Made by a program: the position numbers and the translations under genes. A stretch of DNA of 64,000 nt from Methanomassiliicoccales archaeon (GTDB lineage: Archaea; Thermoplasmatota; Thermoplasmata; Methanomassiliicoccales; UBA472). Below are positions 52,343-60,643 of the stretch, one piece after another (the stretch's first letter is position 1; every line of letters starts with the position of its first letter). The stretch lies in NCBI GenBank assembly GCA_036504055.1, contig DASXVU010000047.1, forward strand, positions 85,897 to 149,896. The letters are read 5' to 3'. Below the pieces are notes generated by a model. That model saw only the letters and a program-made list of their open reading frames with translations, searched no databases and had not been told where the DNA came from.

Positions 52343-53311
52343 TCAATAGAAGCGAGGATTCTTCGGATAACCACATGCGGGACAGAAATCATGGGTTATC
52401 GATATCTCCTTGCCGCAGCCTGGACAAATTCTGGTCCCGCCCGGTGGTGATGGAGGTGCTTGCGTTGGAGCTGAGTCCGCCGTACCGCAGAACGGACAGA
52501 ACTTCATCGCTGAATTGATCTCCCTGCCGCAGCCCACGCAACGCTTGGTAGCCGACTGAATTACTGGAGCAGTGGACGGCACGGAAGTGGACTGCGTTGA
52601 TGTCGGTGCAACAGGTGTCGGCATGGGGGTAGGTTCAGGCAGGGGGGTCGGCTGTGGCAGTGGTGCGGGTCCCTGGGGCGGTGCCATGGGCGAGGGTGCC
52701 GGGGCCTGCTTTTGGACCGGCTGCTCGACAGAGGCCAATCTTCCGCAGTATGGACAATATTTCAGGCCTGAGGGGATCTCCTTGCCACAGGCCGTGCACT
52801 TCTCCATTCCTGAAGATTGGGCCATGGATTGTGGAGCCGCTGCCTGGGAGGCGTATGGAGGTTCAGGTGCAGCCGGTGCCGAGAACGCATAGGGATTCGG
52901 GCGTGCACAGTAAGGACAGAACTTGAGTCCTTCCGGTATCTCTCGATTGCATCCGACGCATCTAGGCATGGGATTTTGAGCAGGGGCTGGAGCTTGAGGG
53001 ATGAGGCCGGGGGCCGATTGAGGCATCTGGACGGGTTGTGGCTGGATCGAAGCCGACTGCACAGCGGGGGCAGCTTCGGCCGGTGCGGCACCAGGGGTCG
53101 GTTTCCCGCAGAACGGACAGAAATTCAGCCCTTCAGGGACCTCCCTCCCGCATCCGGTACACTGCCTCATCTTCTGGTCCGAAGAGGGAGTCGGTGACGG
53201 TGCTGCCTGGGCCGCCGCTCGGCCGCAGTACTTGCAGAATCTGTCTGTGGGCTGGATCCGGTTGCCGCATCCGGGACAGGCCGTTCCTTGATCTTTGTTG
53301 AACAAACTCAT
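52343..53311 (-). CDS. Six-fold zinc-ribbon protein with Pro/Ala/Gln linkers
   Basis: 322 residues and no membrane helix. Six C-x2-C...C-x2-C ribbons at about 12-29, 51-68, 118-135, 172-189, 258-275 and 296-313, of the type CxGCGREIPxGLKFCPxCG. Linkers are low complexity, rich in Pro, Ala, Gln, Ser and Thr (for example PLPQPTPLPEPTPMPTP). All 24 cysteines are present. Such tandem ribbons usually act as protein- or nucleic-acid-binding scaffolds; nothing here tells which. GAGGG stands nine bases before the chosen ATG. Flanked by two related zinc-ribbon membrane proteins on the same strand. The 176-base gap downstream holds nothing recognisable. Confidence 0.8.
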   Translation of the reverse strand: MSLFNKDQGTACPGCGNRIQPTDRFCKYCGRAAAQAAPSPTPSSDQKMRQCTGCGREVPEGLNFCPFCGKPTPGAAPAEAAPAVQSASIQPQPVQMPQSAPGLIPQAPAPAQNPMPRCVGCNREIPEGLKFCPYCARPNPYAFSAPAAPEPPYASQAAAPQSMAQSSGMEKCTACGKEIPSGLKYCPYCGRLASVEQPVQKQAPAPSPMAPPQGPAPLPQPTPLPEPTPMPTPVAPTSTQSTSVPSTAPVIQSATKRCVGCGREINSAMKFCPFCGTADSAPTQAPPSPPGGTRICPGCGKEISITHDFCPACGYPKNPRFY

Positions 53312-53388
53312 TTTCAAATCCCTCAGAATACGATGGAACTATAGAAGGACAAAGACCCTATGGCATTATCAATATTGTGATAAGGAAA

Positions 53389-53847
53389 TCAATATACTGA
53401 AACAAAGACCAGTATCCTGACGATGAACAGGAATATGATCAACGGCCAGAAGAATGCCATCATTATACATATCTTGCCAACGTGCCGGTCCTCGGGGGAT
53501 TGGTCCGACCGGGTGAGCAGGAATCCCAATAGGAATCCCAGTAGAGGCACAAGCAGCGAGAGGGCAAAAAGGAGGTAATGGACGACTGTGGGATCATCCG
53601 GGTATTCCGTCTGCTGTACCGGAAAGGGATATGCATAGTAAGGGATGATCGCGGGTCGCCCGCAGTTGGGGCAGAATCTGAATTCATTGGAAACCTTCCG
53701 GCCGCATGTCATGCATGTCCATTCTCCGGGATCCGTACCAGAGGGTGAGAAGTCCTTCCGTGGCGCACCGCATTGGGGGCAGAAGGCATATTCTGATGGC
53801 ATTTCACTTCCGCAACGGAAACAATCTGTTTTCTCATTCTGGTCCAT
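53389..53847 (-). CDS. Double zinc-ribbon membrane protein
   Basis: 152 residues. Two ribbons, CFRCGSE/CPQCGAP near 9-27 and CMTCGRK/CPNCGRP near 44-61, then two hydrophobic segments near 82-107 (LLFALSLLVPLLGFLLGFLL) and 122-150, separated by the same EDRHVGKICIMM motif seen in the protein at 51.8 kb. AAGGACC precedes the ATG. Divergent from the nuclease gene at 54 kb. Function unknown; possibly a membrane sensor or scaffold. Confidence 0.78.
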   Translation of the reverse strand: MDQNEKTDCFRCGSEMPSEYAFCPQCGAPRKDFSPSGTDPGEWTCMTCGRKVSNEFRFCPNCGRPAIIPYYAYPFPVQQTEYPDDPTVVHYLLFALSLLVPLLGFLLGFLLTRSDQSPEDRHVGKICIMMAFFWPLIIFLFIVRILVFVSVY

Positions 53848-53998
53848 ACGGTCCTTTCCTTCTTATCGGCCAACCGGAAAGATATCGATAGTTGGCTAAA
53901 TCAAGTTTGCCCAGATTGAAAATTTATTTCCATGGAACACCTGAATGGTATCTCGACATGTTTATCATGCCACGATGGTATCGAACTGCGTGGGAAGG

Positions 53999-55516
53999 AT
54001 GCCGGTCAAGGTCACGGTTTTTGATGGGGCGGGCTGCATTGGCGGGAACAAGATCCATCTTGGGTTCGATGACCGCGGCGTTCTTTTCGATTTTGGCACC
54101 AACTTCAACCAGATGAACCTGTATTACGATGAGTTCCTCCAGCCACGCGCCTCGAGGGGCATCCATGACCACCTGGACATGGGCCTGATCCCGAAGGTGA
54201 ACTGGTACCGGGAGGATCTGGTACCTGACGATGTGGACCTTTCCGGTGCGCCCGACCTCCCAGTGGACGCGCTCCTTATCTCACACGCGCACATCGATCA
54301 TTTCGGCTGTGCGGGCTTCCTCGATCTGGACATACCTTTCGTTTCCACGCCGATGACGGCCGCTTTGATAAAGGCGATGAACGACTGCGGGAGGGCCGAC
54401 CCTGGCGCTGAGTGCGCGTATTGCACGGTGAAAGGACCAGGGACGGACCGCCGCACCGTTGTCGCCGGAAAGGGATCATATGTTGCCAGGGATTTCTTCC
54501 TGACCGGGGGCCACACGAACGGGCTCGGTGACTTCTGGGCCAGGAGCAAGGGCAAGACCAAGGGCTTGGAGCCGGGAGAGCTGGGGGCCATGGCCTCCAT
54601 CGACCTGGAGATCAAGGCGATGGAGGTGGACCATTCCATCTATGGCGCGACCGCCTACGCGGTGGAAACGCCGGCCGGGTGGATCGTGTATAGCGGCGAC
54701 ATACGGCTTCACGGTGTCTGCGGAGACAAGACCAGGAAGTTCATGGCGGACGCCAAGGCGCTCTCACCGGCGGCATTGATAGTCGAAGGTACCAGGACCA
54801 GCCGTGAGGACGCGCATTATCAGCTTTCGGAAGCGGACGTGGCGAGCAGGTGCCGGGCCGCCGCAGAGGATGTGGACGGACTCATGATCGCCGATTTCTC
54901 CGCGCGCAACTTCGAAAGGCTGGATGCGTTCATGGAGATAGCCAAGGGAACGGGCAGGTCGCTCGTGGTGACGATCAAGGACGCCTATTTCCTGGATGCG
55001 ATGCGATTGGTCGATGGCGTGGACCGGCTATCCAAGGTGCTGGTCTACGGAGAACTGAAAAGCAGGGGGAGCAAGGTCAAGGACTCCGTCGAGGAGCAGA
55101 TCGGCCGCCTGGTGGATCCGATGGAGATATCGATGCATCCCTGGGAGCACATCCTTTGCTTTTCCTCCTACGATATGGGAAATCTGCTGGACATAAGGCC
55201 GAAGGGGGGCCGGTACATCTATTCGTCCTCGGAGGCCCATTCGGAGGACCAAGTATTCGATTTCGTACGGTTGCATCGGTGGATATCCAGGTTCGGGATG
55301 GAGGTGCGCGGGTTCCAGGAAAAGAAAGGAAATATCACGTTCGAACCCGGCTATCACGCATCAGGGCATGCTTCGGCAGATGACCTGGAAAAGGTAGTGG
55401 AGGCGATAGACCCCGGCCTGGTCATCCCGGTGCACACCTTCCGTCCGGAATTCTTCCAGGAACTGGACAGGAAGGTGGCTCTGCCGGTCCCGGGAGTCCC
55501 CATCGATATCCTGTGA
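53999..55516 (+). CDS. Metallo-beta-lactamase fold hydrolase with beta-CASP-like features (RNase J/CPSF relative)
   Basis: 505 residues. Seen: the zinc motif HAHIDH at 96-101, a later VDHSIYGATAY where motif 3 His is expected, SGDIRLHG carrying the motif 4 Asp, FSARNFERLDAFMEIA like motif A of beta-CASP domains, and YHASGHASADDLEKVV ... VIPVHT like motifs B and C. This pattern is that of RNA-processing nucleases. An unusual insert with DCGRADPGAECAYC (C130, C139, C142) follows the first motif and could hold a metal. Start: ATG directly after GGGAAGG; 18 upstream codons are open but less plausible. Substrate unproven. Confidence 0.85.
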   Translation: MPVKVTVFDGAGCIGGNKIHLGFDDRGVLFDFGTNFNQMNLYYDEFLQPRASRGIHDHLDMGLIPKVNWYREDLVPDDVDLSGAPDLPVDALLISHAHIDHFGCAGFLDLDIPFVSTPMTAALIKAMNDCGRADPGAECAYCTVKGPGTDRRTVVAGKGSYVARDFFLTGGHTNGLGDFWARSKGKTKGLEPGELGAMASIDLEIKAMEVDHSIYGATAYAVETPAGWIVYSGDIRLHGVCGDKTRKFMADAKALSPAALIVEGTRTSREDAHYQLSEADVASRCRAAAEDVDGLMIADFSARNFERLDAFMEIAKGTGRSLVVTIKDAYFLDAMRLVDGVDRLSKVLVYGELKSRGSKVKDSVEEQIGRLVDPMEISMHPWEHILCFSSYDMGNLLDIRPKGGRYIYSSSEAHSEDQVFDFVRLHRWISRFGMEVRGFQEKKGNITFEPGYHASGHASADDLEKVVEAIDPGLVIPVHTFRPEFFQELDRKVALPVPGVPIDIL

Positions 55517-55571
55517 TCTAAAAGATTAGGGATACGCCTCTTTGTCCGAATAAAACGACGGTTCTCCGCCT

Positions 55572-56675
55572 TCATCCATGATAGGGGAGGTTCGTCCGGA
55601 GGCACTCTGCCATGTCCTCCAATGTCGCGCGGATCCCTTCATCGGCCCTTGCTCTCATCAGCTCGGCCAGGCTCCCGTTCTCGATGCGTTCCTCGATCAG
55701 CCCAAGGTACGGCCTCTCATCCTGATTGGCGCTCTTCGACGCGATGGCCAGGACCTGGCGCAATTCCTGCCTGAGCTGTCCGGTCCCGCTCTTGATGGCA
55801 GCCTCGGTCAGCGAACGCAGGTCCTCGTCATCCTCGGTGAGATGAAAATCCTTCGAGCGCAATAGGGCCAGGGACAGGGCGGTGATCGCCATGTCGGAAT
55901 GCAGGCACTCCTGCTCGTCGATGGCCTTGATCTCCACGCAGTTCCGGGAGAACCTGACGATCACGCCGCGAGAATCGACCCATTCGTGGCATAGCATCTC
56001 CGCGTCATGTTTTCTAAGCTCCCGGTACATTTCCTGCTGGATATCGAGGTAATCCTGCTTCGAGCGCAGCATCTCCGGTATCACCCCATGGGCGATGATC
56101 GGCATCCTGCGCTGGTTATCCCGATAGAAGATAAGGCGATTGTCCTCGCTTCCGGTCAGCCGGCCTTCCACATAGGGTGAGCTGGCACCGATCGCCACCA
56201 GGTAAGGGATTATGGCCCGGGTGCGGTTGAACAGGCGCACCATCTCCTCATCGTTCGTGAAGGGGACGTTTATCTGGATCGCCTGAATGTTGAGCCAGCC
56301 GTGCTGCCTGATGTCGAAAAGACGGTCGTAGACCTCGTAGATCTCCTTGTCCTCATGGTCCCATACCGATGTCTGGTCCAGCTTCAGCAGGGGATGCATC
56401 CCCAACCCCAGGAACCGGTACCGGTCCTGGGTCGCCTGATACAGACGTTCCAGGCCGCCATACAGAGTCCTTTCCAGTCCCTGGACCGATGTCCCGGGCA
56501 AGGTGGGAACGATCTCTATGACGTTCTTCTGCAGCTCTTTGGAAAGATTCACCTCCCCGAACTGGAACTCGTTGACGACCTCCCCGTTCAGCTCTTCGAT
56601 CAGAACGTCGTTGATGGGCAGCGGTCGAAAGTCGCGGTCGTTGATCGAATACTCATGCTCGGTGCCGATGGTCAT
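55572..56675 (-). CDS. GCS2-family glutamate-cysteine ligase-like amidoligase
   Basis: ATP-dependent ligase of the carboxylate-amine family (as in YbdK, EgtA and plant/archaeal GshA), joining the gamma-carboxyl of glutamate or a similar acid to an amine. 367 residues. Seen: TIGTEHEYSIND at 2-13 with acidic metal ligands E6 and E8, NEFQFGEVNLSKELQKNVIEI near 35-55, LGLGMHPLL near 89-97, NIQAIQINVPF near 129-139 and GASSPYVEGRLTGSEDNRL near 163-181. Third gene of an operon after a cysteine-cluster protein (six bases away) and an ATP-grasp ligase. The amine substrate is unknown. Confidence 0.88.
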   Translation of the reverse strand: MTIGTEHEYSINDRDFRPLPINDVLIEELNGEVVNEFQFGEVNLSKELQKNVIEIVPTLPGTSVQGLERTLYGGLERLYQATQDRYRFLGLGMHPLLKLDQTSVWDHEDKEIYEVYDRLFDIRQHGWLNIQAIQINVPFTNDEEMVRLFNRTRAIIPYLVAIGASSPYVEGRLTGSEDNRLIFYRDNQRRMPIIAHGVIPEMLRSKQDYLDIQQEMYRELRKHDAEMLCHEWVDSRGVIVRFSRNCVEIKAIDEQECLHSDMAITALSLALLRSKDFHLTEDDEDLRSLTEAAIKSGTGQLRQELRQVLAIASKSANQDERPYLGLIEERIENGSLAELMRARADEGIRATLEDMAECLRTNLPYHG

Positions 56676-56681
56676 GTGCTC

Positions 56682-57167
56682 TCACTCGATGGTCAGGTCA
56701 GCCACTTTTTCGGTTTCCGGCTCTTCTATACCGCAAACCGTCCAAAGTTCGTCCTCGGGCAGGAAAGCAATGACCCGGATGATCTTCTCGACGGCCGTTT
56801 TGTATTGCTCGTCGTACTCCTTGCGGTCCTGTTTGAGAACCGCCACCAACGGGCATATGGATTCTTTCTTGAGGTAGATCTCGATGACCCCATCCTTTAC
56901 GTCAAAGGTGAATGGACCGGCAACACAGGTCTCTGGTTTGAAGGCCTGTATGGCGCATAGTCCGTTCTCGTTGAACATGACGCACATGCTGTCCTCCTTG
57001 ACCTTCAGTCTCTTGTACCCGGCGAACTCTATTTTGTCCCCAGACACCCCGTTCTCGGTCATTATATTGATACGCTCATCCGTCAGCGGCGGGTGGGCGT
57101 CCTTGCAGCAATGGCCACCGCACTGTTTGCAAACCTCGGTGGCCTTTTCATACCATTCGTCGCTCAT
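56682..57167 (-). CDS. YkgJ-type cysteine-cluster protein
   Basis: 161 residues. Seven conserved-looking cysteines: C13, C16, C20 and C21 in CKQCGGHCCK, then C62, C71 and C81 in MCVMF ... LCAIQAFKPETC, the pattern of the YkgJ/FliB-like family that binds Zn or an Fe-S cluster. The acidic C-terminal half carries no motif. It stands between the ATP-grasp ligase (4 bases upstream) and the GCS2-like ligase, so it probably works with them, either as a redox/metal partner or as the protein that is modified. Function of the family is unknown. Confidence 0.85.
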   Translation of the reverse strand: MSDEWYEKATEVCKQCGGHCCKDAHPPLTDERINIMTENGVSGDKIEFAGYKRLKVKEDSMCVMFNENGLCAIQAFKPETCVAGPFTFDVKDGVIEIYLKKESICPLVAVLKQDRKEYDEQYKTAVEKIIRVIAFLPEDELWTVCGIEEPETEKVADLTIE

Positions 57168-57171
57168 ACCA

Positions 57172-58044
57172 TTACCTTTCCATCAGGTTCGAGATGATTT
57201 CGTTGTATATTTGAGGATAATATTCATCCTCACCGCTCTCGAGAGAAGGGTTATCATTGACCTCTATTACAAATTGTCTCCCGCCACGCTGTTTGATGTC
57301 GACACTGTATAACCCCTTCCCGATGGCGCTGGCCGCCTTGATCGCCAGGTCGATCGTTTCCCGGGGAACCTGATCCGGCGGGACCGATTCCGAGGCATAG
57401 TCGGGTATCTCGCCCTCTTCGCTGGCTACGATCTTCTCTGACTCTGTGGGGAGAACGTATCGGCAGGCGTACAGCAATCTGCCGTCCAATACTCCGATCT
57501 TCCAGTCCTCATCGCTCTCGATGTACTCCTGGGCCACGATCCAGTCCGACATCTTCAGATAGCTTCCGGCGATGCGGTGCGCATCCGTTGGCGACGTCAC
57601 CTTCTTCACCCGGTTCCCTAGGGTCGTGGATGGCTCCTTCAATATCATCGACCCACCCATGGATTCCAGAAGGTTTCTGATGCCATCTTCTCTGAAGTCG
57701 TCCTTCTTGACGAACTCCGTCCTGGGAACAGGCACCCTGGCTTTGATCAGATGCAGGTACATGTTGACCTTGTCCGAGCATATCTGGATCGATCTCGAAT
57801 CGTCTATGACCGGTATATCGTGCATCTCGGCCATCTTGGAGGCTATGAAGGAGATGTTCAGCGGATCGGTCCGACTGCGAATGAACAAAGCATCGGTCTT
57901 TAGGACCTTCTTGATCTCGACCGGGAATATGAAGTAGGAAAGGTATCCCATCCCTTCCGCCGTATCACGACATTTGATCAGTAACGTCAGCTTGCGCGAA
58001 TAGCTCAATGCCTGCCGGTCCACAAAGATCCCAAGCGTCCTCAA
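57172..58044 (-). CDS. RimK-like ATP-grasp ligase
   Basis: 290 residues from a TTG start chosen because GGGGGTGT lies eight bases before it; the frame is open 36 codons more, but that part overlaps the TATA element. Seen: ICSDKVNMYLHLIKARVPVPRTEF near 90-113, the ATP-binding lysine loop SMILKEPSTTLGNRVKKV near 134-151, EYIESDEDWKIGVLDGRLL near 174-192, and the metal site FVIEVNDNPSLESG near 260-273. Relatives add glutamate to RimK substrates, F420 (CofF) or tetrahydrosarcinapterin (MptN), or act on LysW-type carriers. Its operon partners suggest a different, unknown ligation. Confidence 0.87.
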   Translation of the reverse strand: MRTLGIFVDRQALSYSRKLTLLIKCRDTAEGMGYLSYFIFPVEIKKVLKTDALFIRSRTDPLNISFIASKMAEMHDIPVIDDSRSIQICSDKVNMYLHLIKARVPVPRTEFVKKDDFREDGIRNLLESMGGSMILKEPSTTLGNRVKKVTSPTDAHRIAGSYLKMSDWIVAQEYIESDEDWKIGVLDGRLLYACRYVLPTESEKIVASEEGEIPDYASESVPPDQVPRETIDLAIKAASAIGKGLYSVDIKQRGGRQFVIEVNDNPSLESGEDEYYPQIYNEIISNLMER

Positions 58045-58149
58045 TCTAGAACACCCCCAAGGACCAGCCTGACATGACAGACCGATGATGTAAACGCTGA
58101 AGCGACAGCCATGTTCCCCAGATCGCTTTGGGATTGCCAATCCGCCCGG

Positions 58150-58159
58150 CATATTTATG
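58150..58159 (-). promoter_or_regulatory. TATA element of the ligase operon
   Basis: Minus strand CGAAACC then CATAAATATG, a BRE/TATA pair about 110 nt before the TTG start, so the leader would be about 85 nt. Confidence 0.5.
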
Positions 58160-58538
58160 GTTTCGCAGCTAAGGTCAGCGCTCTGGTATTGAATAACGGT
58201 AAAGTGGTCCGGTTAAGAGAATGACGAGCGATGACCTCCTATTCCACATATTGACCCTTTGTCGTCCTTCACAGTTAGAGGCCGACTGTAGGACTCATGG
58301 TGCAGAGGTGGATCATACGAGGTCGACCGCTGACATTGCTGGATTCTTGCAACAGAGATAGTCACATCGCAAGGTGTTAATATCGGAATGGGGCATGCCT
58401 AGGCAATCAAGGTTCCGGCGTCCACCGCTCATATGGAACGGATTTGCACGCCTCGGGCAAGACCCTCGGACCAGAAATTCTGGCCGGAGGCCGTTCGGTC
58501 AAGGGGCAGAGCTCGATAAAGATCAAAAAGGTCATCAG
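58160..58538. other. Long non-coding gap with a hairpin
   Basis: Between the divergent ligase operon and a membrane-protein gene. No tRNA or convincing gene. CCTCGGACCAGA and TCTGGCCGGAGG (58464-58490) form a 12-bp stem with two mismatches and a 3-base loop. GTGTTAATATCGG near 58375 could be a plus-strand TATA. The frame from 58374 is Arg-rich and looks untranslated. A structured leader or small RNA is possible. Confidence 0.35.
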
Positions 58539-59129
58539 ATGGATCCGATCATACTCATCGTCACATTCGCTTTTCTAGGATATGCCATAAAATACATAGA
58601 CCAGGCATACGACGAACACGAGTTCTCGATCCGGTCCGCGAACTTGGTCGCGATCACCGCGGGTATTCTGATGGGTACCCTGATGGCCTTCGACAGCCCT
58701 TTCTCCACGGCGTTCTTCATCGCAATGATCATCAGCCTGGTGCTGGCGAAGAAGATCGACAACGTCGCGTTCGCTGCCGGCTCATGCATAGCATTCGTGG
58801 TCATGGGCGTGTTCATGCTGGATGCCAGCGTTACGTTGCTTTGGATCCCGATCGCATTGTTCTTGCTGGCCGGATTCGTGGATGAAGTGGTGGACGGTTT
58901 CGCCCACAAGCACAAGCTTGGATTCGTGGCCGAGAAGTTCTGCCATTACCGCCCGTTCAGCGATTTCGCCCTGTTCGGGATGATCGGCTTGGGTATGTTC
59001 GACTGGATCTATATCCTGCCTTATTTCTCGTTCACCATCGCTTACATGCTGGTGGGAAGGATCAACTTCATGGACATCGCCATCGGGATCAGAGGGGTCA
59101 TCCGCAGGGCGTCCAGGTTCCGGCCGTAG
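58539..59129 (+). CDS. Integral membrane protein of unknown function
   Basis: 196 residues with five to six hydrophobic helices (ILIVTFAFLGYAIKYI, LVAITAGILMGTLMAF, FFIAMIISLVLA, GSCIAFVVMGVFML, LLWIPIALFLLAGFVDE, LPYFSFTIAYMLVG). A polar stretch DEVVDGFAHKHKLGFVAEKFCHYRPF near 130-155 contains His, Asp and Cys and could be a metal or active site on the membrane surface. The basic C-terminus RGVIRRASRFRP follows positive-inside. I do not recognise the family. AAAAAGGTC stands just upstream of the ATG as weak ribosome site. Confidence 0.75.
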   Translation: MDPIILIVTFAFLGYAIKYIDQAYDEHEFSIRSANLVAITAGILMGTLMAFDSPFSTAFFIAMIISLVLAKKIDNVAFAAGSCIAFVVMGVFMLDASVTLLWIPIALFLLAGFVDEVVDGFAHKHKLGFVAEKFCHYRPFSDFALFGMIGLGMFDWIYILPYFSFTIAYMLVGRINFMDIAIGIRGVIRRASRFRP

Positions 59130-59210
59130 GCACTTTTAGGATGCGTGCATCCCACCAATCCCTTTATTACTTCATGACTGGCTCTTCATCCTTTATAAAG
59201 GAATGATCCC

Positions 59211-59441
59211 ATGACGGAAAGGGCCAAGAACGATGTTATATCAGAGCTCAGAATGTTGCCTGGAGTAGGAGAGAACGCGGCGGAGGCATTGTATCGGCTG
59301 GGGATCAGGTCGAAGGAGGATCTGATCGGAAAGGACCCGGAACGGATGTACGAGGAACTGCGTTCGATGAAAGGGTCGTATGCCGAACCGTGCATGCTCA
59401 ACTCATTGAAGATCGCGGTGAAGACAGCGTCCAAGAAGTGA
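59211..59441 (+). CDS. Helix-hairpin-helix protein, Cdd1/pathogenicity-locus-like
   Basis: 76 residues. Seen: a helix-hairpin-helix LRMLPGVGENAAEALYRLGI near 13-32 followed by RSKEDLIGKDPERMYEELRSMKG near 33-55 and EPCMLNSLKIAVKTAS near 58-73. This is the whole length and pattern of the small Cdd1 family, which probably binds nucleic acid non-specifically; the cysteine in EPCML is conserved as I remember it. AAAGGA stands nine bases before the ATG. Converges with the amidotransferase gene, three bases apart. Confidence 0.83.
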   Translation: MTERAKNDVISELRMLPGVGENAAEALYRLGIRSKEDLIGKDPERMYEELRSMKGSYAEPCMLNSLKIAVKTASKK

Positions 59442-59444
59442 TTT

Positions 59445-60209
59445 TCAGACCTTGACCACGCGATGACCATCGGCCTTGGCGATCAGCATCTCTCCCATCT
59501 CCAGACTGCTCCATTCTCCCGGCGTGAATGGTTCCGACGAGACCACGACGGCGCTCGATAGGTCATGACCGCGCAGTGCTTCCCCTCTACCCGTCATATC
59601 CAGGGTCTGCAGGTTGGCGAAGTTCATCGGATATTTCTCATCATTGATGAAGGCCTTCCTGAGCACGAAAAGGACGGCCCCATCAGTCAGCGCAAAGTTC
59701 AGCGAGGATGTCCCTTCCGACTGGTCCCGGCACATGTCCTGAACCGCCGAAAGCACCCCGGTCTCGGCTTGGCCCGCTTGCTCGATCCTCTGCAGGAGAT
59801 AATGGAACATGACCTCGGAGTCGGTGTCACCTTGGAGAGTGTCCGCATAACGCTCAAGCAGCCTGGCCCTGAAGGAGTGCGGGTCACCCAGGGTACCATT
59901 GTGGGAGAAAAGCCACCCGTCCTTCTGGAAGGGGTGGGTGTTGAGCAGATTCCTTTCGCCTGAAGTGGGGTTCCTTACGTGGGCCATGACAAAACCCGGT
60001 TCCGTCCTGCGCATGGCGCCGGGCAAGGCAAAGCTGTCCGTGGCCTTGATCGGCTCCTTCATTACCATGGGACCATGGTCTGTGAAGTATCCTATGCCCC
60101 ATCCTCCGGAATAGGTCTCCGCCGAGGATTGAAAGAATTCCCTGAGCAATCTCGATTTGATCACTGGAGGGACGCTCTGAGGGGCGGCCATGGCGAAGAT
60201 GCGGCACAT
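59445..60209 (-). CDS. Class II glutamine amidotransferase (YafJ/EgtC-like)
   Basis: N-terminal nucleophile amidohydrolase of 254 residues. Read from the ATG that places Cys at position 2 (MCRIFAM), since the enzyme needs Cys as N-terminal nucleophile after Met removal; four further upstream codons are excluded for this reason. Seen: GGWGIGYF near 34-41, MAHVRNPTSG near 74-83, HPFQKDGWLFSHNGTLGD near 91-108, GDTDSEVMF near 125-133 and SSEPFTPGEWSSLEMGEM near 222. No second synthase domain is fused, so it may act as a gamma-glutamyl amide hydrolase, as EgtC does. Near the GCS2-like ligase operon. Confidence 0.9.
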   Translation of the reverse strand: MCRIFAMAAPQSVPPVIKSRLLREFFQSSAETYSGGWGIGYFTDHGPMVMKEPIKATDSFALPGAMRRTEPGFVMAHVRNPTSGERNLLNTHPFQKDGWLFSHNGTLGDPHSFRARLLERYADTLQGDTDSEVMFHYLLQRIEQAGQAETGVLSAVQDMCRDQSEGTSSLNFALTDGAVLFVLRKAFINDEKYPMNFANLQTLDMTGRGEALRGHDLSSAVVVSSEPFTPGEWSSLEMGEMLIAKADGHRVVKV

Positions 60210-60349
60210 CGGACCAGGCATGACGCGGAACGATTTAACGAAATCGCCCGATTGTCGCAGCCACAGAGAACGGTCAGGCCGCCAAGGAACAGTAAATACA
60301 ATTTAAGGATCTGCAAGAGTGCATCCGAAACGCTCGTCCAATTATCTCG

Positions 60350-60643
60350 TTAGAGCATGGCTCTCCCCAAACGGTCCGCGATCCTTCCGCCGTACAGATA
60401 GATCGTTATCACGACGATAGCATCGACCCCGGCGATGATGAGATAGTTAGCGATCCAAAGAAAGTCGGCGGCTCTTCCGGACGGGCCAATGACCGATTCG
60501 ACAAGATAAACCATTAGCAGAATGACAAACCACAGGATCAGGTATAGATCGACGGCGCCAACGACACTGATCTGACGCGATCCACAGCTACTACAATGCT
60601 TTAGCCTCGAATCCCTGGCCTCACCACATACCCGGCACTTCAT
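60350..60643 (-). CDS. Small zinc-ribbon membrane protein
   Basis: 97 residues: zinc ribbon CRVCGEA and CSSCGSR (cysteines at 3, 6, 17, 20) and two membrane helices near 31-51 (VDLYLILWFVILLMVYLVES) and 62-84. Start ATG follows GGGGAATTGGAG. The frame is open far upstream, but that part is a shadow of the ACT-MBL gene. A fifth zinc-ribbon protein of the window; function unknown. Confidence 0.7.
   Translation of the reverse strand: MKCRVCGEARDSRLKHCSSCGSRQISVVGAVDLYLILWFVILLMVYLVESVIGPSGRAADFLWIANYLIIAGVDAIVVITIYLYGGRIADRLGRAML

Noticed and set aside
58374..58538. N-terminal extension of the membrane protein at 58.5 kb
   Set aside because: The 55 extra residues are Arg-rich without family features, and a normal ATG begins right before the first membrane helix.
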